64,000 nt of DNA from Pedobacter antarcticus (GTDB lineage: Bacteria > Bacteroidota > Bacteroidia > Sphingobacteriales > Sphingobacteriaceae), in assembly GCF_900112985.1 (NCBI RefSeq), contig NZ_FONS01000006.1, positions 248,001 to 312,000 of the forward strand, written 5' to 3'. The notes below the pieces were generated by a model. It was not told the origin of the DNA and searched no databases. It was given only the letters and a program-made list of their open reading frames with translations. Every line of letters starts with the position of its first letter. Within the stretch, counting starts at the first letter, position 1. Positions 9,399 through 18,394 of this stretch are shown here, piece by piece. Position numbers and translations under genes: made by a program.

Positions 9399-10181
9399 AT
9401 GGAGCGCGCGAGATTCTGCCACCTGACAGTAGATAGTATAGAAAAAGAAGCTTATGTGTGGCATGAGGCCGACTGGCAGTTTTCCGACGAGTGGCATGCT
9501 CATGAAATGGGCCAGCTGATTTATGTTGAAAAGGGCGTTCAATACCTCCACACAGCCGACAGGATCTATTTATTACCGACTCATCATTGTGCCTGGGTTC
9601 CGCCGGGTTTATTACACCGTACTTCCGCACCGGTAAACCCCGTATATCTGCGGTGCATCTTTTTTAGCAAATCCGGAACTGATCCTTTTTTTCAGGATCT
9701 GAAAATCTTTCACACCTCCCCAGTACTCCGGGAAATGATCTTATTTACACAGCAATGGTCCAGGTTACAGGATTTTGACCCACTGGAGGCTGATTTTCTA
9801 AAAGCACTGTCCGGAATTTTACCATTTACTTTTCAGTCTTCCCTCCCATTGGTGTTACCTGTCCCGCAAAATCCGAGGATCAGGACCATGATCGATTATC
9901 TGACGGAACATTATTTCCAGGAACTAAAGATTCCGGAAGTGGCCGCCCGTTTTAACTTGTCGGCACGAACCATGGAAAGGTTATTCAAGCAGGATCTGGG
10001 AATCACGGTTGCCGGTTATATCAAGCTGTTTAAGATTATAAAAGCTGCCGAATTGCTGTCTAATCCAGGTGAAAACGTCAAAAGCGTCGCTATTCAGGTG
10101 GGTTATGATAGTGTCTCAACTTTTAGCAATACCTTTTTCAAAGTACTGGGAATCAGACCCCAGGAACTGATTCCGACCTAA
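9399..10181 (+). CDS. AraC family transcriptional regulator with N-terminal cupin
   Basis: 260-residue regulator. The N-terminal half is a cupin sensor (WHAHEMGQLIYVEKGVQYL, then WVPPGLLHRT, the usual AraC effector-binding barrel). The C-terminal 90 residues carry the two AraC helix-turn-helices (IPEVAARFNLSARTMERLF, then VAIQVGYDSVSTFSNTFFK) and end near the family motif GIRPQEL. It is transcribed away from the WrbA-RidA fusion gene across a 94-base gap, so that gene is its most likely target. The effector is unknown. Confidence 0.92.
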   Translation: MERARFCHLTVDSIEKEAYVWHEADWQFSDEWHAHEMGQLIYVEKGVQYLHTADRIYLLPTHHCAWVPPGLLHRTSAPVNPVYLRCIFFSKSGTDPFFQDLKIFHTSPVLREMILFTQQWSRLQDFDPLEADFLKALSGILPFTFQSSLPLVLPVPQNPRIRTMIDYLTEHYFQELKIPEVAARFNLSARTMERLFKQDLGITVAGYIKLFKIIKAAELLSNPGENVKSVAIQVGYDSVSTFSNTFFKVLGIRPQELIPT

Positions 10182-10270
10182 CATATCCGCTAATCAAAAC
10201 GAAAACACATTTTCTATAGAATATCATTATATATTTGGGCTTTATAAATTAGTCATCCTATTCCGACCCG

Positions 10271-11038
10271 ATGAAAAGCATTATCCAATCTCTCTCTATA
10301 TTATTTATAATCTTGTTTACCTTCCCTTCATTCGCTCAGCAGAAACTGCAGAGTATCGAAGAACTAACTAGTTCCGCTGATCCTGCCTGGCCTCTTGTTC
10401 AGGAATGGCTGGCAACAGCGAAGAATAAAGTGGAAATTCTGGAAGTTACCCCCGGCCTGGCTAAAACGGCTCTATTTAATGCGCAGGTTTCTACATACTC
10501 AACATTAGGTGCAGTTATTTACAATACCGGTGGGATCATGATCGATCAGGGCTGGCTGAGGATTCTCGGCTCCGGGAGTATCAGGCTGAACCGCTCAGTT
10601 GCGGAATGGAATAAAGGAAAAACGATTAAGGCCTATGGCGACAACCCGAGTTACCTTTTAGTTGCCGATGATGCAGTAGGTGGTTTCTTCGCCATTAATT
10701 ATGGTGCTTTTGGTGATGATCTTAAAAACATCTATTACCTCGCTCCAAACAGCCTGAAATGGGAGCCTCTGCATTTAGGATACAGTGAATTTATCCTGTT
10801 CTGTTTTGAAGGCGATCTTTCTAAATTCTATAAAGGTCTGAGATGGTCGAGCTGGGATCAGTTTATCGCAAATCTGGATGGCAGTAAATCCTATAGCTTC
10901 CGTCCTTACCTGTGGTCTGAGGAAGGTACAGACATTGAAAAATCTACCCGTAAACTGGTGACTACAGAGGAGCTGTATAAGTTTAATATCGTCAAACAAA
11001 AGGAACTCAATCCGCAGAGTATTATCGAAATGCCGTAA
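10271..11038 (+). CDS. DUF2625 family exported protein
   Basis: 255-residue protein with a signal peptide (MKSIIQSLSILF..., cleavage probably after SFAQ). The rest matches DUF2625: an N-terminal SADPAWPLVQEWL, then the diagnostic stretch AQVSTYSTLGAVIYNTGG followed by WLRILGSGSIRLNRSV, and LGYSEFILFCFEGDLSKFY further on. The domain function is not known. It stands alone, 89 bases after the AraC gene. Family assignment rests on the GAVIY-TGG and WLRILGSG motifs recalled from memory. Confidence 0.8.
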   Translation: MKSIIQSLSILFIILFTFPSFAQQKLQSIEELTSSADPAWPLVQEWLATAKNKVEILEVTPGLAKTALFNAQVSTYSTLGAVIYNTGGIMIDQGWLRILGSGSIRLNRSVAEWNKGKTIKAYGDNPSYLLVADDAVGGFFAINYGAFGDDLKNIYYLAPNSLKWEPLHLGYSEFILFCFEGDLSKFYKGLRWSSWDQFIANLDGSKSYSFRPYLWSEEGTDIEKSTRKLVTTEELYKFNIVKQKELNPQSIIEMP

Positions 11039-11143
11039 TTAAAGATTATCCCTTAAGAATTTGGATCAGGTCTTCGTTGATACAATAGACGAAGGTGGCA
11101 AAAGTGGAACGTCATTGAAGGGTTTTGTTCTATCGTAAGCCAT

Positions 11144-11172
11144 ATGTTCATTTAATTGAAATAAATGAACAT
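11144..11172. terminator. Inverted repeat between convergent genes
   Basis: A perfect 11-bp stem (ATGTTCATTTA at 11144-11154, TAAATGAACAT at 11162-11172, 7-base loop) followed on the + strand by ACCGTTTTT. It sits between the DUF2625 gene and the opposing HEAT-repeat gene, so it could end transcription from both sides. Confidence 0.5.
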
Positions 11173-11220
11173 ACCGTTTTTATGTCCACCGGAGAACATC
11201 GAGCCATTTACCTACTCAGA

Positions 11221-12018
11221 TTACAGATTTCTTCTTGCTCTTTTTAAAATTTTAGAAGTTTCAATTGACTGATTTTCTTTTGCCCATCTGTTACAGAGTT
11301 GAAACACCCAATCCAGATTAGTTTTGCCAGCGTCATTTAACCAGTTCCCTACTGATAATCTTACATATTCGGAAGGGTCAGCTTTAACACTTTCTAATAC
11401 AGGCAGAGCGATTTCAGGATTAGTTTTTACAAGCTCAATATGCTTGCACCAGACTCCTCTAGGACGCAGGATTTCTACAGCGAAACGCCGGATGTTTTCA
11501 TTATCAGAGATAGCCCATTCCTTGAGCAGGTTCACAGCTGCCAGGAGTGCATTATTCACGTCATCCCGCAAAGCCATCCATGCAATTTCCCGAACACCAA
11601 AATGTTTATCAGCTGCCAAAACGTATATATCCGATAACTTTTCTCCCAAACTTTTTAAGGGATTAAAACCAACAATATAGGCCGCCCAGCAACGGACACT
11701 ATCAGATGGATGCCCCACCAGATAATTGAACAATTCAGGATTGGGGTTTGAGGACATTTCTTTCGATAGCGTTCTTCCGATTTCTATGATCAGCTGGCGA
11801 ACACTGGGTGAATTTAGCTGCGCCGTGTTATGCCGGCAAACCCGGAGCTGTTCCGGATAACCAGATAGCACGTGTTCCAGTAATTCAAAGTGATTAACAG
11901 CGAGCCATTCCGTCAAATTAACCGATTCAATTGTTCCGTTATTGAGCAACTGAAGTATCTCTACGGGAACGTCTTTGGACCGAATTACACCTTTTCTTGT
12001 GGTTTGAATTGTTTTCAT
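11221..12018 (-). CDS. HEAT-like repeat protein of the AlkC/AlkD DNA alkylation-repair type
   Basis: 265-residue all-helical protein. The start is placed at 12018 (MKTIQTTRKG) because the upstream in-frame codons read as non-coding. Repeated helical units are visible: NYLVGHPSDSVRCWAAYIVG, VREIAWMALRDD, RRFAVEILRPRGVW and VRLSVGNWLNDAGK. The last two resemble the signature helices of DNA-alkylation-repeat glycosylases (AlkC/AlkD), which excise alkylated bases without base flipping. I cannot confirm the catalytic Asp/Glu by alignment, so a non-catalytic HEAT protein is possible. It is divergent from the HxlR gene, with a palindrome between them. Confidence 0.65.
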   Translation of the reverse strand: MKTIQTTRKGVIRSKDVPVEILQLLNNGTIESVNLTEWLAVNHFELLEHVLSGYPEQLRVCRHNTAQLNSPSVRQLIIEIGRTLSKEMSSNPNPELFNYLVGHPSDSVRCWAAYIVGFNPLKSLGEKLSDIYVLAADKHFGVREIAWMALRDDVNNALLAAVNLLKEWAISDNENIRRFAVEILRPRGVWCKHIELVKTNPEIALPVLESVKADPSEYVRLSVGNWLNDAGKTNLDWVFQLCNRWAKENQSIETSKILKRARRNL

Positions 12019-12076
12019 TGATAAGGGTAAATTAAGTAATGCTAAATTCGGACGCTTACTTGAAACAATCAATACT

Positions 12077-12090
12077 GGACAAATTTGTCC
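12077..12090. promoter_or_regulatory. Perfect 14-bp palindrome, likely HxlR operator
   Basis: GGACAAATTTGTCC is its own reverse complement and lies between the divergent HEAT-repeat gene (start 12018) and the HxlR gene (start 12117), 26 bases before the latter. The position fits an operator used by the HxlR protein on one or both promoters. Confidence 0.6.
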
Positions 12091-12116
12091 TAACCCTTCT
12101 TATAAAATATGCATAC

Positions 12117-12458
12117 ATGAAAAGTAAAATACGTGTTTCTGAGAACAAAATATGTCCGCTGGAGCATGCAGTAAATACAATAAGCGGCAAATGGAAAATA
12201 CCCATCGTCTGGCACCTGCACCACGGAATAAAAAAACCGACAGACTTTTATAGTAAAATAGCTGGTATCAACAGAAGGGTTTTAACACGTCAGTTAAAGG
12301 AAATGGAAGAAAGCGGCATTATTAATAAAACAATTACCCGTCTTAAACCGCTGGAAGTAGAATACCAGCTGACATCAGTTGGAGATCAGCTGGTACAATC
12401 ACTATGGAGTCTGAACAATTGGGGTGAGGTTTTGCTGCAGGAGAAAATCGTCCGCTAA
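12117..12458 (+). CDS. HxlR family winged-helix transcriptional regulator
   Basis: 113-residue regulator. The start at 12117 (MKSKIRVSEN) is chosen over the ORF start 78 bases upstream because the latter would run through the palindromic operator. The chain shows the HxlR pattern: the conserved Cys of ICPLEHAVNTISGKWKIPIVW, HLHHGIKKPTDFYSKIAGIN, and RRVLTRQLKEMEESGIINK in the recognition region. HxlR proteins often sense reactive electrophiles through that Cys. The last 57 bases overlap, on the other strand, the remains of a chloramphenicol acetyltransferase gene. Confidence 0.9.
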   Translation: MKSKIRVSENKICPLEHAVNTISGKWKIPIVWHLHHGIKKPTDFYSKIAGINRRVLTRQLKEMEESGIINKTITRLKPLEVEYQLTSVGDQLVQSLWSLNNWGEVLLQEKIVR

Positions 12459-12719
12459 ACCGACCTGATTCATGAGTTTCTGAAATCCGGCTACAAACTG
12501 TCCGACGTGATAACCGTCAACCAGTGCATGATTTACGTGAATGGATACCGGCATCGTCTTAACACCATTTTCATCTGTATACTTACCAAAAGAGATCTTC
12601 GGGCTGCTGTCCGAAACCGAGAAACTCCGGGCATGAGAAAGGGAGCTGAATTAAACCGCTTCCCTGACGGACCTGTTCCATAATCTGTATGGCATCGGCG
12701 ATAAACAGTGCCTGATCCT
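12402..12719 (-). pseudogene. Chloramphenicol acetyltransferase (CAT) C-terminal remnant
   Basis: The minus strand still encodes the catalytic end of a type A CAT. In one frame it reads FSSLSHARSFSVSDSSPKIS, then FGKYTDENG, then PVSIHVNHALVDGYHVGQF, which holds the active-site HxxxDG, and it closes near a TAG at 12402-12404. Upstream, in a different frame, is a helix reading ALFIADAIQIMEQVRQGSGL, matching the region that precedes the catalytic core in Bacteroidota CATs. About 20 codons between them appear deleted, with a frame change and a TAA directly before FSSL. The N-terminal half is gone, replaced abruptly by a Crp/Fnr fragment. A dead gene; CAT acetylated chloramphenicol when intact. 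Confidence 0.8.
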
Positions 12720-12734
12720 GAATTCGGACTAAAG

Positions 12735-12863
12735 AAAATACTTGAATTACAGGCCAGACAAGGTCTTACGCTATCAAAAGATGACCTGGCAGCCTACATG
12801 GGCGTAACGATCCGCAGCCTGAACCGGGCGCTTAAAAATATAAATACAGAATGTCCTGAATAA
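12735..12863 (+). pseudogene. Crp/Fnr regulator C-terminal fragment
   Basis: About 42 codons that read as the winged-helix end of a Crp/Fnr protein: KILELQARQGLTLSKDDLAA, then YMGVTIRSLNRALKN, closing at TAA 12861-12863. There is no start codon and no cyclic-nucleotide-binding domain upstream. It abuts the CAT remnant on the opposite strand, so both are debris from deletions. The remaining bases to 12957 show no gene. Confidence 0.75.
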
Positions 12864-12957
12864 AAAAATCCCCTGATTTTTACGCAATTCGAAAAATATT
12901 TCAGTTGATGTAGCGCAAACGATTTTGGCGTCGTTTATCTTTTAAAACCAACCAAAT

Positions 12958-13497
12958 ATGAAAAGAAACCACTACTTACTAATCTTGTTTATTACAGCTG
13001 CCTTATTTACCTCCTGTAAGAAAAATGATTTCGAATATGAAAACGACTACGATAAAAGTTTCAGAGCCTGGACAGACTTCAAAGCTACCTCTGAAAATAG
13101 CTATTACTATACCGTAAGCACCGTTTCCTGGACGGGGTACCGTACAGAAACAAAGATAACTGTGGTTAATGGCGAAGTAACAGGACGTTCTTATACTGCC
13201 AAGACCTATTCAGGTGGTGCTGCGTCACACGAGGTAACCATACATAAGCAATGGACAGAAGATAAAAGCACTTTAAATACACATACAGAGGCCGCTGAAA
13301 GTCTTACACTCGATGTGATCTATGACCGGGCAAAAGTGCTGTTACAAGGCAGAAAAAAAGATGGATCTACTACATTCGAAGCGAAAAACAATGGTATGAT
13401 TTCTGTCTTTGGTTTTTCAGCAGACAACTGTCAGGACGATTGTTTCAACGGAACCAGCATCGCTGTTATTGAAAGGCTTACTCCCGCAAAAACTTAA
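12958..13497 (+). CDS. Hypothetical lipoprotein
   Basis: 179-residue predicted lipoprotein with a signal peptide and lipobox ending at Cys20 (LFTSCKK). The mature chain has alternating strands (YYYTVSTVSWTG, TKITVVNGEVTGR), with a DGxV-like turn that faintly recalls the DUF6174 group. Two Cys pairs near the end (NCQDDC) could bridge. It is convergent with the DUF4397 lipoprotein across a shared terminator. No function can be assigned. Confidence 0.75.
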   Translation: MKRNHYLLILFITAALFTSCKKNDFEYENDYDKSFRAWTDFKATSENSYYYTVSTVSWTGYRTETKITVVNGEVTGRSYTAKTYSGGAASHEVTIHKQWTEDKSTLNTHTEAAESLTLDVIYDRAKVLLQGRKKDGSTTFEAKNNGMISVFGFSADNCQDDCFNGTSIAVIERLTPAKT

Positions 13498-13524
13498 ACG
13501 ATATTTCAAGATAAAAACATGAAT

Positions 13525-13566
13525 AAAGCGGGTGTATCATTTTAAAAAAGATGATACACCCGCTTT
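13525..13566. terminator. Strong bidirectional terminator
   Basis: Perfect 16-bp stem: AAAGCGGGTGTATCAT (13525-13540) with ATGATACACCCGCTTT (13551-13566) around a 10-base loop. It has T-rich tails on both strands and sits between two convergent lipoprotein genes. Confidence 0.9.
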
Positions 13567-13570
13567 TTAA

Positions 13571-14434
13571 TTAATTATGCAAGATAATAGTTGCACTAAG
13601 TTCCGGAGAGCCGCTGCGTAGTCCGTTGATAAAGATGGTATATATCTTACCATCTTCCAGGGTAATGCCGGACAAAGCATTCTTACTGACCGGAATAACA
13701 GTTTGATCGGTTCCATTTTTAATCTGGAAATTCAGGTTTGTACCTGCGTCTACTTCTTTAAAGGGCCCCAATGTTTTCCATGTTAATCCCTCCACTATTG
13801 CCGGAGCTTTACCAGCCGTATATGGTATAACCACCTGATCCCCGAAATTACCATACCCTACTCCGGAAAATATTGTCGTACCGGCAGCATAACTAAAGTC
13901 AATCTTTGGTGCGTCGGGTGAGAAATTAGCAAACCTTATTTTTACTTTACCCGCTGCAGGCCTTTCAAGATCATCATAAACCAAAATCAGACTGTCTGTA
14001 TTATTTGGATTCAGTGTGCTCGTTAAACGCTTTTTTACTGCGAACAGGCTATGCGCAAAATCTGCAATGGGTCCGTTCGGTCCGGCAAAAGAAGCAGTAT
14101 TGGTTTCCTGTATGAAATTAGCGCTCCCACCAAAAACATAGGAAGCTTTATAGGATGCACTGGAACCCTCTGTCAGGTTATACTGCACCTTCCCGAACTG
14201 GGTATCAAGATAACCGGATGCTGTATTTCTCTGCAACAGACCTGGTGTGACTTTCCTGGTAAAATCCCAAAAGTTTACAGCAACATAGGAAAGGCGCGCA
14301 TTAACGAATTTGACTTTAGCACTTAAAGGCGTTCTGTCACCCGCATCTATATCCAGATAATCTGCCTTATTGCAGGATGTCAAAGCCAGCACTGGAAAGG
14401 CCAGGATCCATTTGTATTTTTTTAAAAATCTCAT
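13571..14434 (-). CDS. DUF4397 domain lipoprotein
   Basis: 287-residue predicted lipoprotein (signal peptide, lipobox at ALTSC, Cys21). It has DUF4397 features: VKFVNARLSYVAVNFW at the start of the mature domain, VKIRFANFSPDAPKIDFSY in the middle (the RFxNxSPDAPxID signature), and KIYTIFINGLRSG near the end. DUF4397 proteins form Ig-like beta-sandwiches of unknown role. It is the last gene of the operon that starts with two TlpA genes, 54 bases after the TonB receptor, so it probably works at the outer membrane with that receptor. Confidence 0.88.
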   Translation of the reverse strand: MRFLKKYKWILAFPVLALTSCNKADYLDIDAGDRTPLSAKVKFVNARLSYVAVNFWDFTRKVTPGLLQRNTASGYLDTQFGKVQYNLTEGSSASYKASYVFGGSANFIQETNTASFAGPNGPIADFAHSLFAVKKRLTSTLNPNNTDSLILVYDDLERPAAGKVKIRFANFSPDAPKIDFSYAAGTTIFSGVGYGNFGDQVVIPYTAGKAPAIVEGLTWKTLGPFKEVDAGTNLNFQIKNGTDQTVIPVSKNALSGITLEDGKIYTIFINGLRSGSPELSATIILHN

Positions 14435-14488
14435 CGGTATATTTATTTTTTAAGGTTGATGAAGCTCAATGTTATCGCATTACAGCTA

Positions 14489-17257
14489 TTATTTAAAACT
14501 GGCGGCTAACCTGATAAATGGTTGGACACCGGCATTGGATCCAGACTGAACTGAACCGGGTGAAGGGTTTCTGGTAATATTGCTTCCTGGTGCAGGTATG
14601 GTATAGTCTCCTAACTCATTGAATAGATTATTTACGCCAATGGTTGCCTGCAAAACAGGCGTAATTCTATATCCGGCAGATATGTCTGTAACCCAAATAG
14701 GCCTGTATACCTGATAATAATAATCGGGTCTGGGAAAATTGGCATTCAGCTGGCTAACCGATTTTACAGATCCGAAATAAACTGCTCTTGCCAGCAGACT
14801 TAGCTTTTTGAAATTATATGTCCCCTGCAAAGTGATCTTTGTAGCCGGAATAGCTGAAGTAACCCGCACTTCTTCACTCTCGTCAAAAATGATGTAGCGG
14901 TAAGCTTCCAGCCCTTTTGGTGTATTTACTTTGGTCAATTTTGTTTTCTGGAAATTACCTCCTGCTAAAAAGGCTGCATTTGCGCCATTCGGTAACAGGA
15001 ATTTATAACTGCCTGTAAATTCGACACCCTTCGTACTAGTGCTGAATGAATTATAGAAAAATTTGGCCTGCACTGTACCTGTTTGTACGAAAAGTGCTCT
15101 TACGTCTTCCGGTAAATTAGTATCTGTGGCCGAAAAACGACCGGTATTGCCGACCCTGTCTTCAATATCTATCTTGTATGCATCCAGTGTTAATTCTATA
15201 TTCTGCAATGGCTGGGAAGTAATTCCAGCAGAATAACCTTTAGATTTTTCGGGCTGTAAGGATGGAATTCCCAAAGCTTTGGTCGCCGGATTAACATTAT
15301 TTGCTGTGACCTGATCGATGGCTACACCGTTCTGGAAGGTAGTAGAAGTTTCCGTATAATAGTATTGCGCCAGATCTGGTGCCCTGAATCCGGTGTTAAA
15401 GGCTCCTCTTACAGCCAGCCATTTGGCAAAACTGTATCTTGTCGCGGCTTTATAGGTACTTACGCTGCCAAAATCTGCATAGTTTTCTATTCTGAAAGCA
15501 CCGGAAACCAGCCAATTCTTCGTGACGTTTAACTCAAGATCTGCATAGGCTGCTGAGATAGAGCGTTTGACATCTACTTCATTGGAAGGCCGAAAACCTG
15601 CATGTATCTGCGATCCGGGAGAAAGCCCGTTTAAAGGAGTGCTACCCGCAGCAGCAAAGTAAGGAATTCCTCCTGTAGTATATTCCACCTTATAAATTGG
15701 ACTCAGATCGGCCTTGGAGTAAGAGCTTTCTTCTCCGGCTTTAATCTGATAAGTCTCTACCCGGTACTGACCACCGAAAGCTACATTTAATCCGCTCAAT
15801 ATTTTGTCAAACTTCCTTGAAAAATCTATGCTACCGCTATTCTGGGACGCGTTGTAACTACCTGCATTAAAGGTCCTCGGCGTTTTTTGCCCTAAACTTG
15901 CATTTAGTGAATTACTGATCAGGTTATCGAAGGCATTTCTTCCATATACATTCGAAATATCAACGTTCCATTCCCTGATCTTTCCCTTCACACCTACAGC
16001 GAAAGAAAGGTCAGTGATGATATTATCCATTGCCGGCAGGAAACCGTCGGGATAAACAAATGTGTTATTGCGCTCAGTCCAGCCTGGTAATCTGTAAACA
16101 GCAGTAAACTGAGAATTTCGGTGGCTAATCCCGCCAAAAGAGTACAGCTCAAAGTTATCATCGAGCGGTACGGCTGCATTAAAGGATAACAAACCGTCTT
16201 TCGATTTATTGGTAGATCCCCGGGTATCAAAATGATTTCGGTCTATCCCCCTGCCTGAAATGATCGCGTCATCTATTTCCCGGGTGTATATTTGATCAAA
16301 TCCACGGGTATTGGCCCCGCCGCCATAAGCCGGCCCGATATAAAGCCCGTCTCCGTCTTTACCTGAAGGTAAAGAGACAGCCTGTGTTGCATATTCACCC
16401 GTAAGGTTCAGAAAGCCACGGGAACCTAATTTCGTACCTAAATTGGCACTGGTACGTGTCGTTAGCCCGTCCCCCCTTCTTCTTATGCTACCCAAAGTAC
16501 TTACTGTAAGCTCATTAACATTACTTTTCAATACGATATTGATAACTCCGGCAATGGCGTCTGACCCATATTGTGCAGCAGCACCATCCCGGAGAATTTC
16601 AATGCGGTCTATCGACCCTACAGGAATAGCATTTAAGTCATATCCTGTTGCTCCATTTCCTAAACCTCCCCAACTAATATTTGAGCTTTTGTGGCGTCTT
16701 TTTCCATTGACCAGCACCAAAACCTGATCGACTCCAAGACCTTTAAGCTGTACTGTGGAAGTTGCCGAGGCCGCATCACCTCCACCAGAAACAGAGGAGT
16801 GAAATGAGGGCGACACATATTGCAGCAACTGGGTGACGCTCGCTTGCGGTGAGTATTGCTGCAAGGTTTTAAGGTCAATCACATCTACCGGAACGGGAGA
16901 ATTGAGTTTAGTACGGTTGGCACTACGTGAGCCCACAATCTGAAGTTCATTAAGGTTATTGTCCGCGGCCTCCAGAGCAATACTGAGTTTTGTAGCTGTA
17001 CCAATTTCTACTTCCGCCGACTTATAACCGATATAAGAAACCAGGAGATACCGGCCGTTTCTGACAACTATACTAAATGTGCCGTCCTGTTTGGTAACAG
17101 CGGCCCCATCCAGTCCTTTCACTTTTACTGAAACGCCGGGCAACGGCAGTTTATCGTCCGCAGAGACAACCACTCCAGTAAGTGTTCTTTGCTGAGCAAA
17201 AATATGGGTGGATATTAATGTGCCCAAAATTAGTATCAAGAGTAGTTTTCTTTTCAT
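14489..17257 (-). CDS. TonB-dependent receptor with N-terminal carboxypeptidase-regulatory-like domain
   Basis: 922-residue outer-membrane receptor. A signal peptide ends near THIFAQ (residue 22). A CarboxypepD_reg-like domain follows at about 25-95 (LTGVVVSADDKLPLPGVSVK). The plug occupies about 115-235, with VLVLVNGKRRHKSS, RIEILRDGAAAQYGSDAIAG and VINIVLK. The barrel runs to a terminal Phe-Lys. It lacks the SusC signature and has no SusD neighbour, so it belongs to the BtuB/FhuA-like classic receptors, which take up metal chelates, heme or cobalamin. The partners in the operon (cytochrome c peroxidase, YceI, TlpA pair, DUF4397) suggest a redox- or metal-linked substrate; a SAM-type riboswitch upstream would point to sulfur or methionine. 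Confidence 0.92.
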   Translation of the reverse strand: MKRKLLLILILGTLISTHIFAQQRTLTGVVVSADDKLPLPGVSVKVKGLDGAAVTKQDGTFSIVVRNGRYLLVSYIGYKSAEVEIGTATKLSIALEAADNNLNELQIVGSRSANRTKLNSPVPVDVIDLKTLQQYSPQASVTQLLQYVSPSFHSSVSGGGDAASATSTVQLKGLGVDQVLVLVNGKRRHKSSNISWGGLGNGATGYDLNAIPVGSIDRIEILRDGAAAQYGSDAIAGVINIVLKSNVNELTVSTLGSIRRRGDGLTTRTSANLGTKLGSRGFLNLTGEYATQAVSLPSGKDGDGLYIGPAYGGGANTRGFDQIYTREIDDAIISGRGIDRNHFDTRGSTNKSKDGLLSFNAAVPLDDNFELYSFGGISHRNSQFTAVYRLPGWTERNNTFVYPDGFLPAMDNIITDLSFAVGVKGKIREWNVDISNVYGRNAFDNLISNSLNASLGQKTPRTFNAGSYNASQNSGSIDFSRKFDKILSGLNVAFGGQYRVETYQIKAGEESSYSKADLSPIYKVEYTTGGIPYFAAAGSTPLNGLSPGSQIHAGFRPSNEVDVKRSISAAYADLELNVTKNWLVSGAFRIENYADFGSVSTYKAATRYSFAKWLAVRGAFNTGFRAPDLAQYYYTETSTTFQNGVAIDQVTANNVNPATKALGIPSLQPEKSKGYSAGITSQPLQNIELTLDAYKIDIEDRVGNTGRFSATDTNLPEDVRALFVQTGTVQAKFFYNSFSTSTKGVEFTGSYKFLLPNGANAAFLAGGNFQKTKLTKVNTPKGLEAYRYIIFDESEEVRVTSAIPATKITLQGTYNFKKLSLLARAVYFGSVKSVSQLNANFPRPDYYYQVYRPIWVTDISAGYRITPVLQATIGVNNLFNELGDYTIPAPGSNITRNPSPGSVQSGSNAGVQPFIRLAASFK

Positions 17258-17341
17258 TTATTCGTATTTAAAATAGACATACCTGTGGCTAATCCGCCTA
17301 AAAACACAGCAAATCAGATTGGTAATAGAAAAAAATAAGGG

Positions 17342-18295
17342 TTATTTTTTATTAAACCTGTCGTCTGTCAAAGTGACCAAAAAGGCTTCCAGATCGTTGA
17401 TTTCAACGTCTGTCAGTCCAAGAGGCCTGCTCAGCGAAAGGTCCCGGTTCTTCCCGTTTTTAATAAACTCGTCAGGGTTATTATAGTATTTAATGACGTC
17501 TTTTAGTGTTTTAAACATCCCATTATGCATATAAGGGGCCGTTAAAGCCACGTTCCTTAACCCAGGGATTTTAAAGTGCCCTTCGTGCTCAGGGTTTTTG
17601 GTCACCTCAAATCTACCGGCATCTTTTAAATCGGCGCCATTAAATAAACCTATACCTTTAAAACGGTCTGCGGTAAAATCTTCTCCTGAATGGCAATTAT
17701 TACAATTTGCTTTTCCAATGAACAACAGCCGGCCCCGTTTTGCCGATTCGGAAATAGCATTATCATCCCCGTCGATATAACGATCATAAGGGCTGTTTGA
17801 GGTTTCCAGCGTACGTTCATAGGCTGCAATTGCTGCTAACAGGTTCTTCTGATTTGGTGCAGCATTAAATATATCCTGAAATAGCTTCGCATAGGTCTGG
17901 TCTTTCTGCAACCTCTCCAGCGCTTCAGCAATTGGAAGATTCATCTCGACCGGATTAATGATGGGCTGCAAAGCCTGCTCTTCCAATGAAGACACCCGCC
18001 CATCCCAGAACAGGTTCGGCCGACCAGACAGATTGGTAACTGAAGGAGAATTCCGCGAGCCTATTGTTCCTCCAACTCCCACGCTGAAGGTCGCTGTATC
18101 AGCAAAAGCAAATTCAGGTTTATGGCAGGACGCACAGCTGATAGATTTATCTTTAGAAAGGATCGGATCAAAAAACAGTTTTTCTCCAAGGCGTTCTTTA
18201 CTGTTAATCACATCTGGATCATCGGCACCAAAGCCTGCAATGATAAACACCAGTGTGGTGAGCACTACGGAAATAAGTATTTTAGGTCTTCTCAT
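17342..18295 (-). CDS. Di-heme cytochrome c peroxidase (CcpA/MauG family)
   Basis: 317-residue periplasmic enzyme that reduces H2O2 with electrons from cytochrome c. The signal/anchor peptide is at 1-24. Two c-type heme motifs are visible: CASCH at 54-58 and CNNCH at 198-202. The MauG/CCP segment SRNSPSVTNLSGRPNLFWDG spans 80-99, and APYMHNGMFKTL near 250 supplies the distal Met region. It lies 84 bases upstream of the TonB receptor and 99 bases downstream of YceI on the same strand. Family members also oxidise other substrates, so peroxidase activity is the family default rather than proven. Confidence 0.92.
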   Translation of the reverse strand: MRRPKILISVVLTTLVFIIAGFGADDPDVINSKERLGEKLFFDPILSKDKSISCASCHKPEFAFADTATFSVGVGGTIGSRNSPSVTNLSGRPNLFWDGRVSSLEEQALQPIINPVEMNLPIAEALERLQKDQTYAKLFQDIFNAAPNQKNLLAAIAAYERTLETSNSPYDRYIDGDDNAISESAKRGRLLFIGKANCNNCHSGEDFTADRFKGIGLFNGADLKDAGRFEVTKNPEHEGHFKIPGLRNVALTAPYMHNGMFKTLKDVIKYYNNPDEFIKNGKNRDLSLSRPLGLTDVEINDLEAFLVTLTDDRFNKK

Positions 18296-18394
18296 TTTAT
18301 TTTTTTAGCTGTCAAATCAAAAAATACAAATCGTTAAGGCTGCTGTAGGAACCGGACAGGAAAACCCTGCCCGGTATCTGAATGATCACCAATT

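Noticed and set aside
11039..11143. Possible transposase remnant after the DUF2625 gene
   Set aside because: Short frames read basic and Trp-rich but match no transposase motif that I can name.
16443..16727. Plus-strand ORF inside the TonB receptor gene
   Set aside because: Shadow of the minus-strand receptor plug domain; composition and lack of start signal argue against a real gene. The same holds for the other opposite-strand frames inside large receptor genes.
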